A DNA stretch of 64,000 nt, from contig CAMTUW010000005.1 in the NCBI GenBank assembly GCA_947085035.1, forward strand, positions 1-64,000. Direction: 5' to 3'. The notes beneath the pieces were generated by a model, which searched no databases, was not told where the DNA came from, and was given only the letters and a program-made list of their open reading frames with translations. The position numbers and the translations under genes were made by a program. Of this stretch, positions 8,941-16,768 are shown one piece after another (the stretch's first letter is position 1; each line of letters begins with the position of its first letter). This stretch comes from CAMTUW01 sp947085035. GTDB lineage: Bacteria; Actinomycetota; Coriobacteriia; Anaerosomatales; PHET01.

Positions 8941-8969
8941 TTGCACTACTGAAGAAATAGGTCAAGAAT
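8941..8969 (+). promoter_or_regulatory. putative promoter of the Fe-S Rrf2 gene
   Basis: TTGCAC (8941-8946) and AAGAAT (8964-8969) are separated by 17 bases and lie about 55 bases before the GTG at 9024. The -35 is good and the -10 weak. A TACACT sequence on the opposite strand near 8893 could serve the hemerythrin operon. Confidence 0.35.
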
Positions 8970-9023
8970 CATCTGCGGTCCGCGAACGGCGTGGGCCGGC
9001 ACCACGAATCGGAGTGAGGCAAC

Positions 9024-9449
9024 GTGCCAATCAATTGGCGTACAGACTACGGAATCCGACTGATGTATGAGCTCGTCTTGATAGGTGAAGGGAATCGCGC
9101 GACCGTACGTCAGCTGGCGGAAACGTCGCAGGTCCCCTACGACTACGCGAGGACCATCGTTCGTGATCTGGTGGTCGGTGGACTGCTCACGTCACGTCGC
9201 GGAGTGGGCGGAGGCGTGATGCTCGCTCGCTCGGCGGCCCAGATCAGCGTGCTTGACGTCTTTCGTGCGCTCAAGGAGCCGGCATCGCTCGCACTGTGTA
9301 CCGACGTGGGCGGGGCGTGCACTCGCTCGACGACGTGTCCCATGCACCAGGTGTTCTGGCGCGATCTCGATGATCTGATCGAGGGCCATCTGGGGTCGGC
9401 TGACTTCGGGTCCCTCGCTGAAACGGGTCTTCGACTGAAGGCCCACTAG
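9024..9449 (+). CDS. Rrf2-family transcriptional regulator with three-Cys cluster (NsrR/IscR-like)
   Basis: Predicted 141 residues from GTG 9024. The N-terminal winged helix-turn-helix spans about residues 5-70 with the SRRGVGGG wing. Cys92, Cys99 and Cys105 (spacing C-x6-C-x5-C) match the Fe-S ligand region of IscR and NsrR. Such regulators sense NO, Fe-S status or redox. It is divergent from the hemerythrin operon, 171 bases apart, so NO-responsive control of hemerythrin is a reasonable hypothesis. An [4Fe-4S] NO sensor is more likely than IscR since no isc genes are nearby, but the sequence alone does not decide this. Confidence 0.85.
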   Translation: MPINWRTDYGIRLMYELVLIGEGNRATVRQLAETSQVPYDYARTIVRDLVVGGLLTSRRGVGGGVMLARSAAQISVLDVFRALKEPASLALCTDVGGACTRSTTCPMHQVFWRDLDDLIEGHLGSADFGSLAETGLRLKAH

Positions 9450-9482
9450 TCTCAGTACGCTTCTTCTTGGGTAGATGTCCTT

Positions 9483-9498
9483 TGTGACGGCGGTCACA
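9483..9498. promoter_or_regulatory. perfect CRP-consensus palindrome
   Basis: TGTGA-CGGCGG-TCACA matches the CRP consensus in all 10 half-site positions. It ends 80 bases before the secreted charged protein at 9579 and 33 bases after the Rrf2 stop. Together with 3917-3932 it shares the longer pattern GTGACG-N2-GGTCACACG, which suggests one CRP/FNR-family regulator acting on envelope genes. Confidence 0.6.
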
Positions 9499-9578
9499 CG
9501 CATGGTGTGCTCTGCACTGTCGCTCTGGCACCGTCCGCTCGATGATGCGGGTATGAGTTCATTGAGAAGGAGCGAGCC

Positions 9579-10148
9579 ATGAGACGATTCTGGTCCATCA
9601 GTATCACAGTGCTCCTCGGAATCGCTTTGGTGATCCCGAGTTCGGCGTTCGCGGCCCCCGGCGGCGGCGAAGAGCGGGGCAAGGGCGCCAAGGAGCGTCA
9701 GGCCTCAGACACCGACAAGGGGCGCGACGAGTCGAAGGACGCGCGAAAGGCCGAGCGCAAGGCCGTGCGTGCGGAAGCCAAGGAAACACGACGCGCCGAG
9801 AACTCCGATCGCAAAAGTGCACGCGAGACCACTCGGGGCATTGAGTCGACGCGCTCCGTCGAGGCCACACCTGCGGTCTCGAACGCGTTCTCACGCATCA
9901 CGAGCAACATCGAGAAATCGCTCGCGAAGATCGCGGATGGGCGCAAGAAGCAAGTGCCGCCCGGATTGATTCGTGTGTGGTTGAAGTTCGCGGGCTGGCT
10001 TGGCGTCGACCCCTCGACCATGCCAACAGCCCCGGTCGGTCCGCCTACCAACCCCACGGGCGAACCGACGAGCACTGTCGAGCCGACTGGAACCGTCGGG
10101 CCGGATCTCACTGGCTCAGTGGCGGACTTTCGGGGGCTTCGGCAGTAG
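9579..10148 (+). CDS. secreted highly charged protein of unknown function
   Basis: Predicted 189 residues from ATG 9579, with AGAAGGAG 6 bases upstream. Residues 1-25 are a signal peptide ending AFA. The mature protein starts with a long Lys/Arg/Glu/Asp-rich region (about 28-95) likely to be helical or disordered, then a short conserved-looking amphipathic segment (about 103-140, ending in WLKFAGWLG) and a Pro/Thr/Gly tail. I do not recognise a family. It is a single gene, bounded by a CRP-like operator upstream and a strong terminator downstream, so it forms its own regulated unit. It could be an extracytoplasmic chaperone or metal buffer, but nothing shows this directly. Confidence 0.7.
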   Translation: MRRFWSISITVLLGIALVIPSSAFAAPGGGEERGKGAKERQASDTDKGRDESKDARKAERKAVRAEAKETRRAENSDRKSARETTRGIESTRSVEATPAVSNAFSRITSNIEKSLAKIADGRKKQVPPGLIRVWLKFAGWLGVDPSTMPTAPVGPPTNPTGEPTSTVEPTGTVGPDLTGSVADFRGLRQ

Positions 10149-10220
10149 TGCCCGCTTCGTAGGCTTGCGCCACGAAAGCGGTTGAGGACGCGGTCGGCCT
10201 CCCCCCACGAGGTCGGCTCT

Positions 10221-10260
10221 GGCGACGCGAGGTCCACCCCTCGCGTCGCCCCTCGTCTTT
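10221..10260. terminator. rho-independent terminator, probably bidirectional
   Basis: A perfect 12-bp stem pairs 10221-10232 with 10239-10250 around a 6-base loop, followed by a T-rich run. It lies between the convergent secreted-protein gene and the Lrp/AsnC gene, whose stop is at 10261. Confidence 0.85.
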
Positions 10261-10701
10261 TCAGGGCCTCTCGAACTCTATCCGTCGCCACGTGACCGGT
10301 GAGGACAAGACGATCGAGGTGGTCGTAGGTCCGAAGGACACGAACTTCACCAGAATCCTCTCCAGGTGCTCGATGGAGCGTGTCGCGACCTTCAACACGT
10401 AACCCTCAGAGCCGGTGACGTGGTGGAACTCGAGCACTTCCGGCGTGATCTCGGCGAGACGCCCCAGTTCGAGGGCGAGTTCTGGTGCCGCCGACAGCCG
10501 GATGAAGCCGACGATCCCGTAGCCTGCGCGCTTGAGGTCCACCCGCGCGTGGAATCCGCTGATGACGCCGCTCGCCTCGAGACGCTTCACGCGCTCGGCG
10601 ACCGCCGGCGCACTCAGTCCGACGAGGCGGCCCAGTGCGGCGAATCCCGTGCGGGCATCGTCTTGCAGGTGACGCAGGAGCAGGTGGTCGATGTCGTCCA
10701 T
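10261..10701 (-). CDS. Lrp/AsnC-family transcriptional regulator
   Basis: Predicted 146 residues from ATG 10701. An AsnC-type helix-turn-helix occupies residues 3-60 (LSAPAVAERVKRLE), followed by a RAM ligand-binding domain (about 65-140; VTGSEGYVLKVA). These proteins bind amino acids and assemble as octamers. The divergent neighbour at 10856 is an EamA-type exporter, a common pairing in which the regulator controls an amino-acid efflux gene. The 154-base intergenic region is AT-richer than its surroundings and probably holds the operator. Confidence 0.92.
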   Translation of the reverse strand: MDDIDHLLLRHLQDDARTGFAALGRLVGLSAPAVAERVKRLEASGVISGFHARVDLKRAGYGIVGFIRLSAAPELALELGRLAEITPEVLEFHHVTGSEGYVLKVATRSIEHLERILVKFVSFGPTTTSIVLSSPVTWRRIEFERP

Positions 10702-10855
10702 TGCGCTCCAATCGTAGGTGAATACCGCCTAATCGCAAACGATACAAAGGAATATCACGCGAAACAACTCAGTATCGCACTTCTCGCGAGGGGAGGTTCG
10801 TCACTACACTCCTCATACGCTTGTACGAGCGTGTCGGCCCTCAAGAAAGAAGTGC

Positions 10856-11794
10856 GTGTTGGTCAAGCGGTATGGAGCGGGAACGGTGCTGGCCCTGGCG
10901 GCGACGGTGGTGCTTTGGAGCACGACGTTCGCCGGTCTCTCGGCCGCGCTCGAGCACTTCTCCCCGGGGCATCTGCTGTTCTTGAGGTGGACGCTCACGG
11001 CAACAGCGTTCATCGTGTTCGCGCTTCTGACGCGGATGCGCCTTCCAGCGCCTGGCGACGCCGTGCGCATCGTGCTGTCAGGCCTGTTCGGTTTCGGCCT
11101 CTATCAGATTCTGCTCGTCAACGGACAGACCGGGGTCTCTGCGACCATGGCCGGTTTTCTCATCAACATGAGTCCGGTGTTCACCACCGTGCTCGCCGTC
11201 GCGCTTGGACACGAGCGGTCGGCGTGGTCGACGTGGGCCGGACTCGCACTGTGCACCATCGGTCTCGTTGTGATGGGCGGGAAGGGTGACGTCTTCGGAG
11301 GAATCGGTTCCAGCGGAGGGCTCATCATCCTCGCGGCGCTGTCGTTCACGACTTACACGTTCGTCAGCAAGCCGCTCCTCGCCAGATATCGCCCGATCGA
11401 GGTGACCACCTACGCGGTCGTCACGGGCACGCTGCCGTTGTTGGTCTTCGCCCCGGGCTCACTCGCAGCGATGCGGGGCGCCGATGTGGCCGGGGTTGCG
11501 ACGCTGGTCTACTTGGCCCTCGTGCCGGGAGCGATCGCTTACGTGTTGTGGGCCAAGTCACTCAAGGGACTTCCGCCCGGAGTTGCCGCACGCTCGCTGT
11601 ACCTGATACCGGTGCTCGGCATGTTCGTCGCCTGGGCGTGGGTGGGCGAGACGTCACACGCAGCCACGATTCTCGGCGGCTTGGTCGTGCTGGCCGGAGT
11701 CGCGCTCGCGGGGAGCCGTGCGGTGGCGACACCGAAGCGGACCGCGGAGTCTCTCCTCGGCGCACCGGGAGTGGCCCTCGCCGAGGAGAGCTGA
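10856..11794 (+). CDS. EamA/DMT-family transporter
   Basis: Predicted 312 residues with ten hydrophobic helices in two repeats of five, the RhaT/EamA layout. Start GTG 10856 follows an AAGAAAG site by about 6 bases; TTG 10859 is an alternative. The first repeat has VVLWSTTFAG in helix 1, and the second ends LGGLVVLAGVAL. Family members export amino acids or related metabolites; the Lrp/AsnC regulator on the opposite strand suggests an amino-acid substrate. The gene appears monocistronic. Confidence 0.9.
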   Translation: MLVKRYGAGTVLALAATVVLWSTTFAGLSAALEHFSPGHLLFLRWTLTATAFIVFALLTRMRLPAPGDAVRIVLSGLFGFGLYQILLVNGQTGVSATMAGFLINMSPVFTTVLAVALGHERSAWSTWAGLALCTIGLVVMGGKGDVFGGIGSSGGLIILAALSFTTYTFVSKPLLARYRPIEVTTYAVVTGTLPLLVFAPGSLAAMRGADVAGVATLVYLALVPGAIAYVLWAKSLKGLPPGVAARSLYLIPVLGMFVAWAWVGETSHAATILGGLVVLAGVALAGSRAVATPKRTAESLLGAPGVALAEES

Positions 11795-11816
11795 CGGACG
11801 GCGGATCAACGTCGCC

Positions 11817-11829
11817 GACTTGCTAGACT
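11817..11829 (+). promoter_or_regulatory. putative extended -10 promoter of the gene at 11862
   Basis: TTGCTAGACT carries a TGC extension before a TAGACT -10 box (11824-11829), 33 bases before the ATG. The same GCTAGACTGT string occurs before mltG. Confidence 0.4.
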
Positions 11830-11861
11830 GTAGCGGTCAGCAGGCTCGAGGAAAGGTCATC

Positions 11862-12551
11862 ATGAACGCAGGCAGACTCTCAAAGCGCATGTTTCCCCTG
11901 ATCGTGCTGGCTACGGGCGTTGTTGCTGCGGCCGTGTGCACGGCGCTGTTCCCCGCGGTCGAGGGTCTCGGAAACAAGGTCCGTCTCCCGGTGTTTCATG
12001 GTGCGATGACATGGGTGAATCTGACCGCATTCAGCGTGCTCGCGCTGCTCGCCGTCGCGTACCTCGTGACGACGCGGGAGCGCCTCTACTCTATCCAGGA
12101 GGGCGTGCGCTGGATCGCGATTCCCATGTGGCTCACCGGTTCCGGGCTCGGTCTTCTCGCGGCGCTCAACACGTGGGATTTCACGAGCTCGAAGTCCTCG
12201 CCGATCACCGTCGCTTTGGAGGATCCGCGTCTGATGGCGCAGCTCTGGGTCCTGATCGCGGCCCTTGCCGTGGCCGTCTTACCGCTTCTCGTTGACGAGA
12301 AGAAGCTACTCGCCGGTGCCGACATCGGTCTGGTGGCGCTCATGTGGACGGTCATCCTGAGAGCCGTGCTCGGTCCTGGACGGGCCCTGCACCCCGACAG
12401 TCCGGTCATGAACTCCGATGAGATATTCATCAAGCTCATGTTCTTCGGCATCGTCGCGGGCCTGGCCGTGGCAACGGTAGGCGCGGTGTGGCTGATAGCG
12501 CAGGTCCGTGAGGCGGCGAGAGTGCGTGCGCTTGACGACACGCTCAGCTGA
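11862..12551 (+). CDS. conserved-looking six-TM membrane protein of unknown function
   Basis: Predicted 229 residues from ATG 11862, with GAGGAAAGG upstream. Six hydrophobic helices lie at about 10-30, 46-70, 87-105, 126-146, 157-172 and 189-214. His46 sits at the start of helix 2 (FHGAMTW), and helix 3 is followed by a LNTWDF segment. The pattern faintly recalls haem-handling CcsA-type proteins but the WWD motif is missing, so I do not assign a function. The stop overlaps the convergent hydrolase gene by 8 bases. Confidence 0.6.
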   Translation: MNAGRLSKRMFPLIVLATGVVAAAVCTALFPAVEGLGNKVRLPVFHGAMTWVNLTAFSVLALLAVAYLVTTRERLYSIQEGVRWIAIPMWLTGSGLGLLAALNTWDFTSSKSSPITVALEDPRLMAQLWVLIAALAVAVLPLLVDEKKLLAGADIGLVALMWTVILRAVLGPGRALHPDSPVMNSDEIFIKLMFFGIVAGLAVATVGAVWLIAQVREAARVRALDDTLS

Positions 12552-13329
12552 CGGTCGCGCTGCCGTCCTGCTCGACGATTTCGACCACCGCTGTCAGACC
12601 GATGCGCCTCACGCGCTCCTTCAACGCCGCTCGTGCCAGAGCGGCCGTGTTGTTCGTGCGTGACCGATGCAGCGAAACCACTCGTGCGAGAGAGTCGCTC
12701 GCGAGCATCTCGAGTGCGTGGGCGGCGGCCGCGTTGGACAAGTGACCGCGGCTTGAGCTGATTCGGCGTTTCAAGTGGTAGGGATACGGGCCGTTTTCCA
12801 GCATCTCAACGTCATGGTTGCTCTCGATACCGAGCACCCCGACACCTGCGAGCGTCTCGATCGCTTCGGGCGTGAGAACGCCGGTGTCGGTCACGATCCC
12901 GACTGACTCATCGCCTCCCGAGATGCGAAAGCCCAGTGGCTCGGCGGCGTCATGCGAGGTCCGAAACGCAAGCAGCTCGAGGTCACCCACCCGCGTCTGC
13001 TCGCCGGGGCGGATCGTCCGGACCTCGGTCCCGAGTGTTCCGGGTCCCGCCGAGCGCACGGTGCCGACCGATGCGTACGTGGGACAGCCGGGCGCGTGAC
13101 GGCGTGTGAACACGTCGATGCCGCGCACGTGATCGCCATGCTCATGCGTGACGAGGATGCCCGTGACCTTGCCCGGGTCGAGCCCGGAGGCCACGAGGCG
13201 TCGTGCGGTCTCGCGTGCGGAGAATCCGCAGTCGACGAGCACGAGGGTGTCTCGGTACGCGATCGCTGTGCAGTTGCCGGCAGAGCCGGACCCGAGGAAT
13301 ACGGCGCGAAGGCCGGAAGGAGAGTCCAT
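12544..13329 (-). CDS. MBL-fold metallohydrolase, YycJ/WalJ-like
   Basis: Predicted 261 residues from ATG 13329. The metallo-beta-lactamase signature THEHGDH is near residue 61, preceded by VDCGFS with an Asp before the first strand and followed by FRTSHDAAEP and SNHD. The N-terminal FLGSGSAGN is typical of the YycJ/WalJ branch, which includes a 5'-3' exonuclease-like enzyme linked to cell-wall signalling in Firmicutes. No walK/walR genes are adjacent here. It is a single minus-strand gene convergent with the six-TM protein. Confidence 0.85.
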   Translation of the reverse strand: MDSPSGLRAVFLGSGSAGNCTAIAYRDTLVLVDCGFSARETARRLVASGLDPGKVTGILVTHEHGDHVRGIDVFTRRHAPGCPTYASVGTVRSAGPGTLGTEVRTIRPGEQTRVGDLELLAFRTSHDAAEPLGFRISGGDESVGIVTDTGVLTPEAIETLAGVGVLGIESNHDVEMLENGPYPYHLKRRISSSRGHLSNAAAAHALEMLASDSLARVVSLHRSRTNNTAALARAALKERVRRIGLTAVVEIVEQDGSATVS

Positions 13330-13374
13330 TCGGTCAGTATAGACTCCGCCGACGAATCGTCGCGCCCTCCGGCA

Positions 13375-15096
13375 TCATCTCGGTGAAAGTGCCTTGGCCT
13401 CCCGGTCCAAAGCGATCCGCACCTGCTTTTCCGCCTCATCCATGGCCAAGAACGCTTCTTCGAAGTTGTGAAAACCCATCGAGTTCTCGGAGACCGCGAT
13501 GTTCTCCCAGATCACGTGAGCGCGGCGATGAGCTTCCAGCGCCTCGGCGTAGGCCTTCTCGTCGATCGGCTTCTTGGCGGCTTTCGCCTCTTTGAGCTTC
13601 GCGAATTCGATCACCGAACGGGCGAGAAGCTTCTCGACTTCGCCCTGGCGAGCGAAGAACGCCTTCTGTTGGGCGATTCCCTTGTCGGTCGCGTCCTCAT
13701 GACAGCTCGCACACGGGTTGCTCTTCGAGCGTGGGTCGACGCCGGTCACTTCGGCGAAGTCGGTCCACGTCTTCTCGTCACGGTACTTGTACGGGCTCGT
13801 GAACCAGTGGCTGGTGAAGGGTCGGTTGTTCGCGCCGCGCACCTCGGGCATGTGGCAGTCGACGCAGGAGGCGCCAACGGTGTAGTGCGTACTCTCCCAG
13901 AACAACTCGACCTCAGGATGCTGGCTCTTGATCAGGGGTTCACCCATGAGCGCGTTCTTCCAGTCCTGCGTGTAGCCGAACTGCTTGATGTACAGATCGT
14001 GCAGGTCGGCTGCTTTCACCCAGCTGAACGCATCACGAACAACGCCGTCGACGCCGCTTCTGGCACAACTGTATTCGACGTGGCATTGCGCGCATATCAG
14101 CACCTGCCGGTCCTTCTTCGATGCGGCTGTCCAGTCCTTCGTGCTGCCTTTCGCGTACGGGTTCACGCCGCCGGAGCCTGTGGGGCCGCCGTCACCTTCT
14201 ATGACGCCGAGCATCGCCTTTCGCACCAGACGCTCACCGCCGGTGTGCGGGTCGTGGCAGTGGTTGCAGCCCGAACCGTACGGCCACGTCTCCTTGATCG
14301 CCGCGACGCTCGCCGCCCATATCATGTTGTAGGTCTGCGTGGCGTCCGCACTCTTGGCGGGAGGAGACGTCCATGTCGTTCCGTCAGGGAACACCGCCTT
14401 CGTGCGGACCGCACGCGTGTCCTTGTCGGTCGCGTACGTGATCTTCGTGCCTGCAGGGATCTTCACCTTCTTGGCTTCGATGCCGGGTGCCGCCGTGTGT
14501 GCCAACTCGATCTCGGCATCTTTCGCGACCGTCACAGGCTTGCCGGTGTCCCACGCGTAGGCGATTTTGGTCGACTTGCACTGCAGGCATGAATCGAACT
14601 TGCCGCGCAGCGTCTCGTAGTGGTCCTGGAGGACGTAGGCGTGGGCGCCTTCTTCGCGGTAGTCCCGCGAGAACGGATGACCGGCCACGATGGTGTTGTA
14701 CGAGGGGAAGGTGTCGACCTTCGGCTGCGCGGGAGTGCGTTGCGAGCCTCCGAACGGTCCGACCTTCGCGTTGTCGTCGTAGAGATAGGTTGTCGCCTGA
14801 CCCTCATGGCATCCGGCACATGCGTCGATTCGCCAGTCTATCGTGGCGATCGCCTTCTTCGGATCCTTCGCGTGAGCTTCACCCGTACCTTCATGGCACG
14901 TCATGCAATCGACTTCCGAGTGTGCGCTCCGAGCCTGAGCGTCCACCACTTCGCGGTGACAGTCGTCGGCTCCGCATGCCTGCAGGTTCACGCTCGTCTG
15001 TTTACCGATGGTTTCCGCAGTGCCGACACAGCCCGCACTTGCGAGCACGCCGACCGCGAACAGCGCCAGCACATACGCCTTCGGTACCCTGTTCAT
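13375..15096 (-). CDS. nrfA: octaheme cytochrome c nitrite reductase, NrfA family
   Basis: Predicted 573 residues; ATG 15096 has GGGGAGG upstream. Eight haem-attachment motifs are visible: an unusual C41-x4-C46-H, then C64, C93, the lysine-ligated CLQCK at C170-K174, C277, C335, C411 and C462 (CxxCH types). CXXCK is the hallmark of the catalytic haem of NrfA and of octaheme nitrite reductases. The active-site region CAQCHVEY (Tyr342) and the KSQH motif (Gln392, His393) are present. The signal sequence ends LASAGC23, a near lipobox, so the protein may be a lipoprotein. It reduces nitrite to ammonia with six electrons at the outer membrane face. No NrfH quinol dehydrogenase is nearby; a type II NADH dehydrogenase is 24 bases upstream in the same operon. 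Confidence 0.9.
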   Translation of the reverse strand: MNRVPKAYVLALFAVGVLASAGCVGTAETIGKQTSVNLQACGADDCHREVVDAQARSAHSEVDCMTCHEGTGEAHAKDPKKAIATIDWRIDACAGCHEGQATTYLYDDNAKVGPFGGSQRTPAQPKVDTFPSYNTIVAGHPFSRDYREEGAHAYVLQDHYETLRGKFDSCLQCKSTKIAYAWDTGKPVTVAKDAEIELAHTAAPGIEAKKVKIPAGTKITYATDKDTRAVRTKAVFPDGTTWTSPPAKSADATQTYNMIWAASVAAIKETWPYGSGCNHCHDPHTGGERLVRKAMLGVIEGDGGPTGSGGVNPYAKGSTKDWTAASKKDRQVLICAQCHVEYSCARSGVDGVVRDAFSWVKAADLHDLYIKQFGYTQDWKNALMGEPLIKSQHPEVELFWESTHYTVGASCVDCHMPEVRGANNRPFTSHWFTSPYKYRDEKTWTDFAEVTGVDPRSKSNPCASCHEDATDKGIAQQKAFFARQGEVEKLLARSVIEFAKLKEAKAAKKPIDEKAYAEALEAHRRAHVIWENIAVSENSMGFHNFEEAFLAMDEAEKQVRIALDREAKALSPR

Positions 15097-15120
15097 GAGA
15101 GTCCTCCCCTTCTCGTGGAC

Positions 15121-16395
15121 CTAACGTTGCATGGCCAGAAGTTCCTTCGCTCGGCTCCATGCCAGCCGCAATCCTCCCACCTGCCACCAGTACAGTACGT
15201 ACGTCAACCGTTTCATCAGGATGGCGGGCACTCCGGACAGTCTCATATTCCAGGCCCAGCCCACGCCCCAGCTCGGTCCTATCGAGACGAACTCCCCGTG
15301 CATGTGCGGGACGAACGGAGTTGTTTCCTCGCCGCGTATCTCGCGCATCAGGTTCTTCGCTGTGTGTTCACCTTGGCGTATCGCGAACTGGGCGAGCATG
15401 GGAAGCACCCGGCCGGTTCGAGGGTCGCGAAACGCCGCCACGTCCCCTAGGGCGTAGACGTCATCGTGACCCTCGGCCTTGAGATCCGGGCCGGTGACCA
15501 GACGCCCCGAGCCGTCGGTCGAGAATCCCCACTGGGCAGCGTGAGGATCGGCCTTGGTGCCGCCTGCCCAGCACAGAACGGCCGCGGCCACTTCACGTCC
15601 GTTAGCGAGCACGACGCGCCCGTCTGTGACATGAGAGACCATCGAGCCGGTCACGACGTCGACGCCCATTCGGCGCAGCCGGTCCACAGCATGCAGTCGC
15701 TGTTTCTCGGGCAGGTCGTAGAGGATCTGCGGACGCCCCTCGACGAGGCTGATGCTCAGGTCTTCCGTATCGAGGCCGATCTCGGCCGCCCGTTTCGGCA
15801 GCAGCTGAGCCATGGTGCCGACGACCTCCACACCGGTCGCCCCACCGCCGCACACGGTGAACGACAGCACCTGCCTGCGCGCCTCGCGCGAGGGGAGGCG
15901 AGCGGCCAGGCGCAGTTGCGCGTTCACGCGACGCTGCAACTCCTGTGCGTCGGCGACGGACCACATCGTCACGGCGCACTGTGCGAGCCCGGGAATCGCA
16001 GGCAGGTGGGGGACACCGCCCGTGCACACCACGAGCCGCCAGTAGTCGATCTCATGGCCATCGCTCGACGTCACTGAGCGTCGATGCTGGTCGATGTTCT
16101 CGACGCGATTGAAGCAGGTCCGAACCGGCAGGTCCTTGAGCACCGCCGGCAACCACAGCTCGCAGAACTCCGGACGCTCGGGGCCCACCGCGACGAGGTC
16201 GAGCTCAGAGAGTGCCTGCTGGCACGGGTTCGGTTCGACGAGGATCACCTCGACACCGGGTTGCGGGTCGCGCTTGAGGGCGCGCCCCAGATTCACGGCC
16301 AGCGTCGTCCCGGCGTATCCGCCCCCAACGATCAGTACGCGGCGGGAATCCGGTGATCCATCAGAGCAGCGTACTTCGGTGTCTGACACGTCCAC
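15121..16395 (-). CDS. type II NADH dehydrogenase-like FAD/NAD(P) oxidoreductase
   Basis: Predicted 424 residues from GTG 16395, with GGAAGGA 4-5 bases upstream; GTG 16389 is an alternative and the frame extends to 16530 over sequence that does not look homologous. The FAD-binding VLIVGGGYAG is at about residue 21, a second dinucleotide motif VCGGGATGVE lies mid-protein, and ALGDVAAF closes the FAD domain. The C-terminal part has amphipathic segments suited to membrane contact, as in NDH-2. It would pass electrons from NADH to menaquinone. It is divergent from the glutaredoxin gene and sits just upstream of the octaheme nitrite reductase, so an NADH-to-nitrite chain through menaquinone is likely (inference). 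Confidence 0.82.
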   Translation of the reverse strand: MDVSDTEVRCSDGSPDSRRVLIVGGGYAGTTLAVNLGRALKRDPQPGVEVILVEPNPCQQALSELDLVAVGPERPEFCELWLPAVLKDLPVRTCFNRVENIDQHRRSVTSSDGHEIDYWRLVVCTGGVPHLPAIPGLAQCAVTMWSVADAQELQRRVNAQLRLAARLPSREARRQVLSFTVCGGGATGVEVVGTMAQLLPKRAAEIGLDTEDLSISLVEGRPQILYDLPEKQRLHAVDRLRRMGVDVVTGSMVSHVTDGRVVLANGREVAAAVLCWAGGTKADPHAAQWGFSTDGSGRLVTGPDLKAEGHDDVYALGDVAAFRDPRTGRVLPMLAQFAIRQGEHTAKNLMREIRGEETTPFVPHMHGEFVSIGPSWGVGWAWNMRLSGVPAILMKRLTYVLYWWQVGGLRLAWSRAKELLAMQR

Positions 16396-16522
16396 TCGTT
16401 CCTTCCTGATGACTTCTGGTTCAGTAGATGCCCACTTCGCGGGCTTTGTGTTGCGATTGGGAATAGTAGCGAACAGGATCGACGACGAGAGCCAACAGCA
16501 CAGCACCACGAAAGGACATGAA

Positions 16523-16768
16523 ATGGACATCCACCTCTACGCTCTCACCACCTGTCCGTACTGTCGCATGACCAAGCGGTATCTCGACGACCACGAGCTT
16601 GCCTACGAGATGACCGAGGTCGACCTCTTGGAGGGTGATGCGAAGCAGGCAGCGATCGATGAGATCAAGAAAGCGTCGGGGGGCACCTCGTTTCCGGTCC
16701 TGATAGCTGATGGCCAGGTGGTCGTTGGATTCAACAAAGCCAAGATGGCCGACCTGCTCGGCCTGTGA
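16523..16768 (+). CDS. glutaredoxin
   Basis: Predicted 81 residues from ATG 16523 with GAAAGGA upstream. The active-site motif CPYC is near residue 11, followed by a TSFPVLI segment with the cis-proline and GFNKAK at the C-terminus. It is a short NrdH/Grx-type protein. It overlaps the downstream FTR-Rieske gene by 4 bases (GTGA), so the two are translationally coupled and likely act as electron donor and acceptor. Confidence 0.93.
   Translation: MDIHLYALTTCPYCRMTKRYLDDHELAYEMTEVDLLEGDAKQAAIDEIKKASGGTSFPVLIADGQVVVGFNKAKMADLLGL

Noticed and set aside
11718..11861. 48-codon upstream extension of the six-TM protein
   Set aside because: It lies inside the EamA gene, has Arg/Ser-rich composition and no ribosome site; ATG 11862 has one and a promoter.
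16396..16530. 45-codon N-terminal extension of the NADH dehydrogenase
   Set aside because: It overlaps the glutaredoxin start and does not resemble NDH-2 proteins; GTG 16395 has a good ribosome site.
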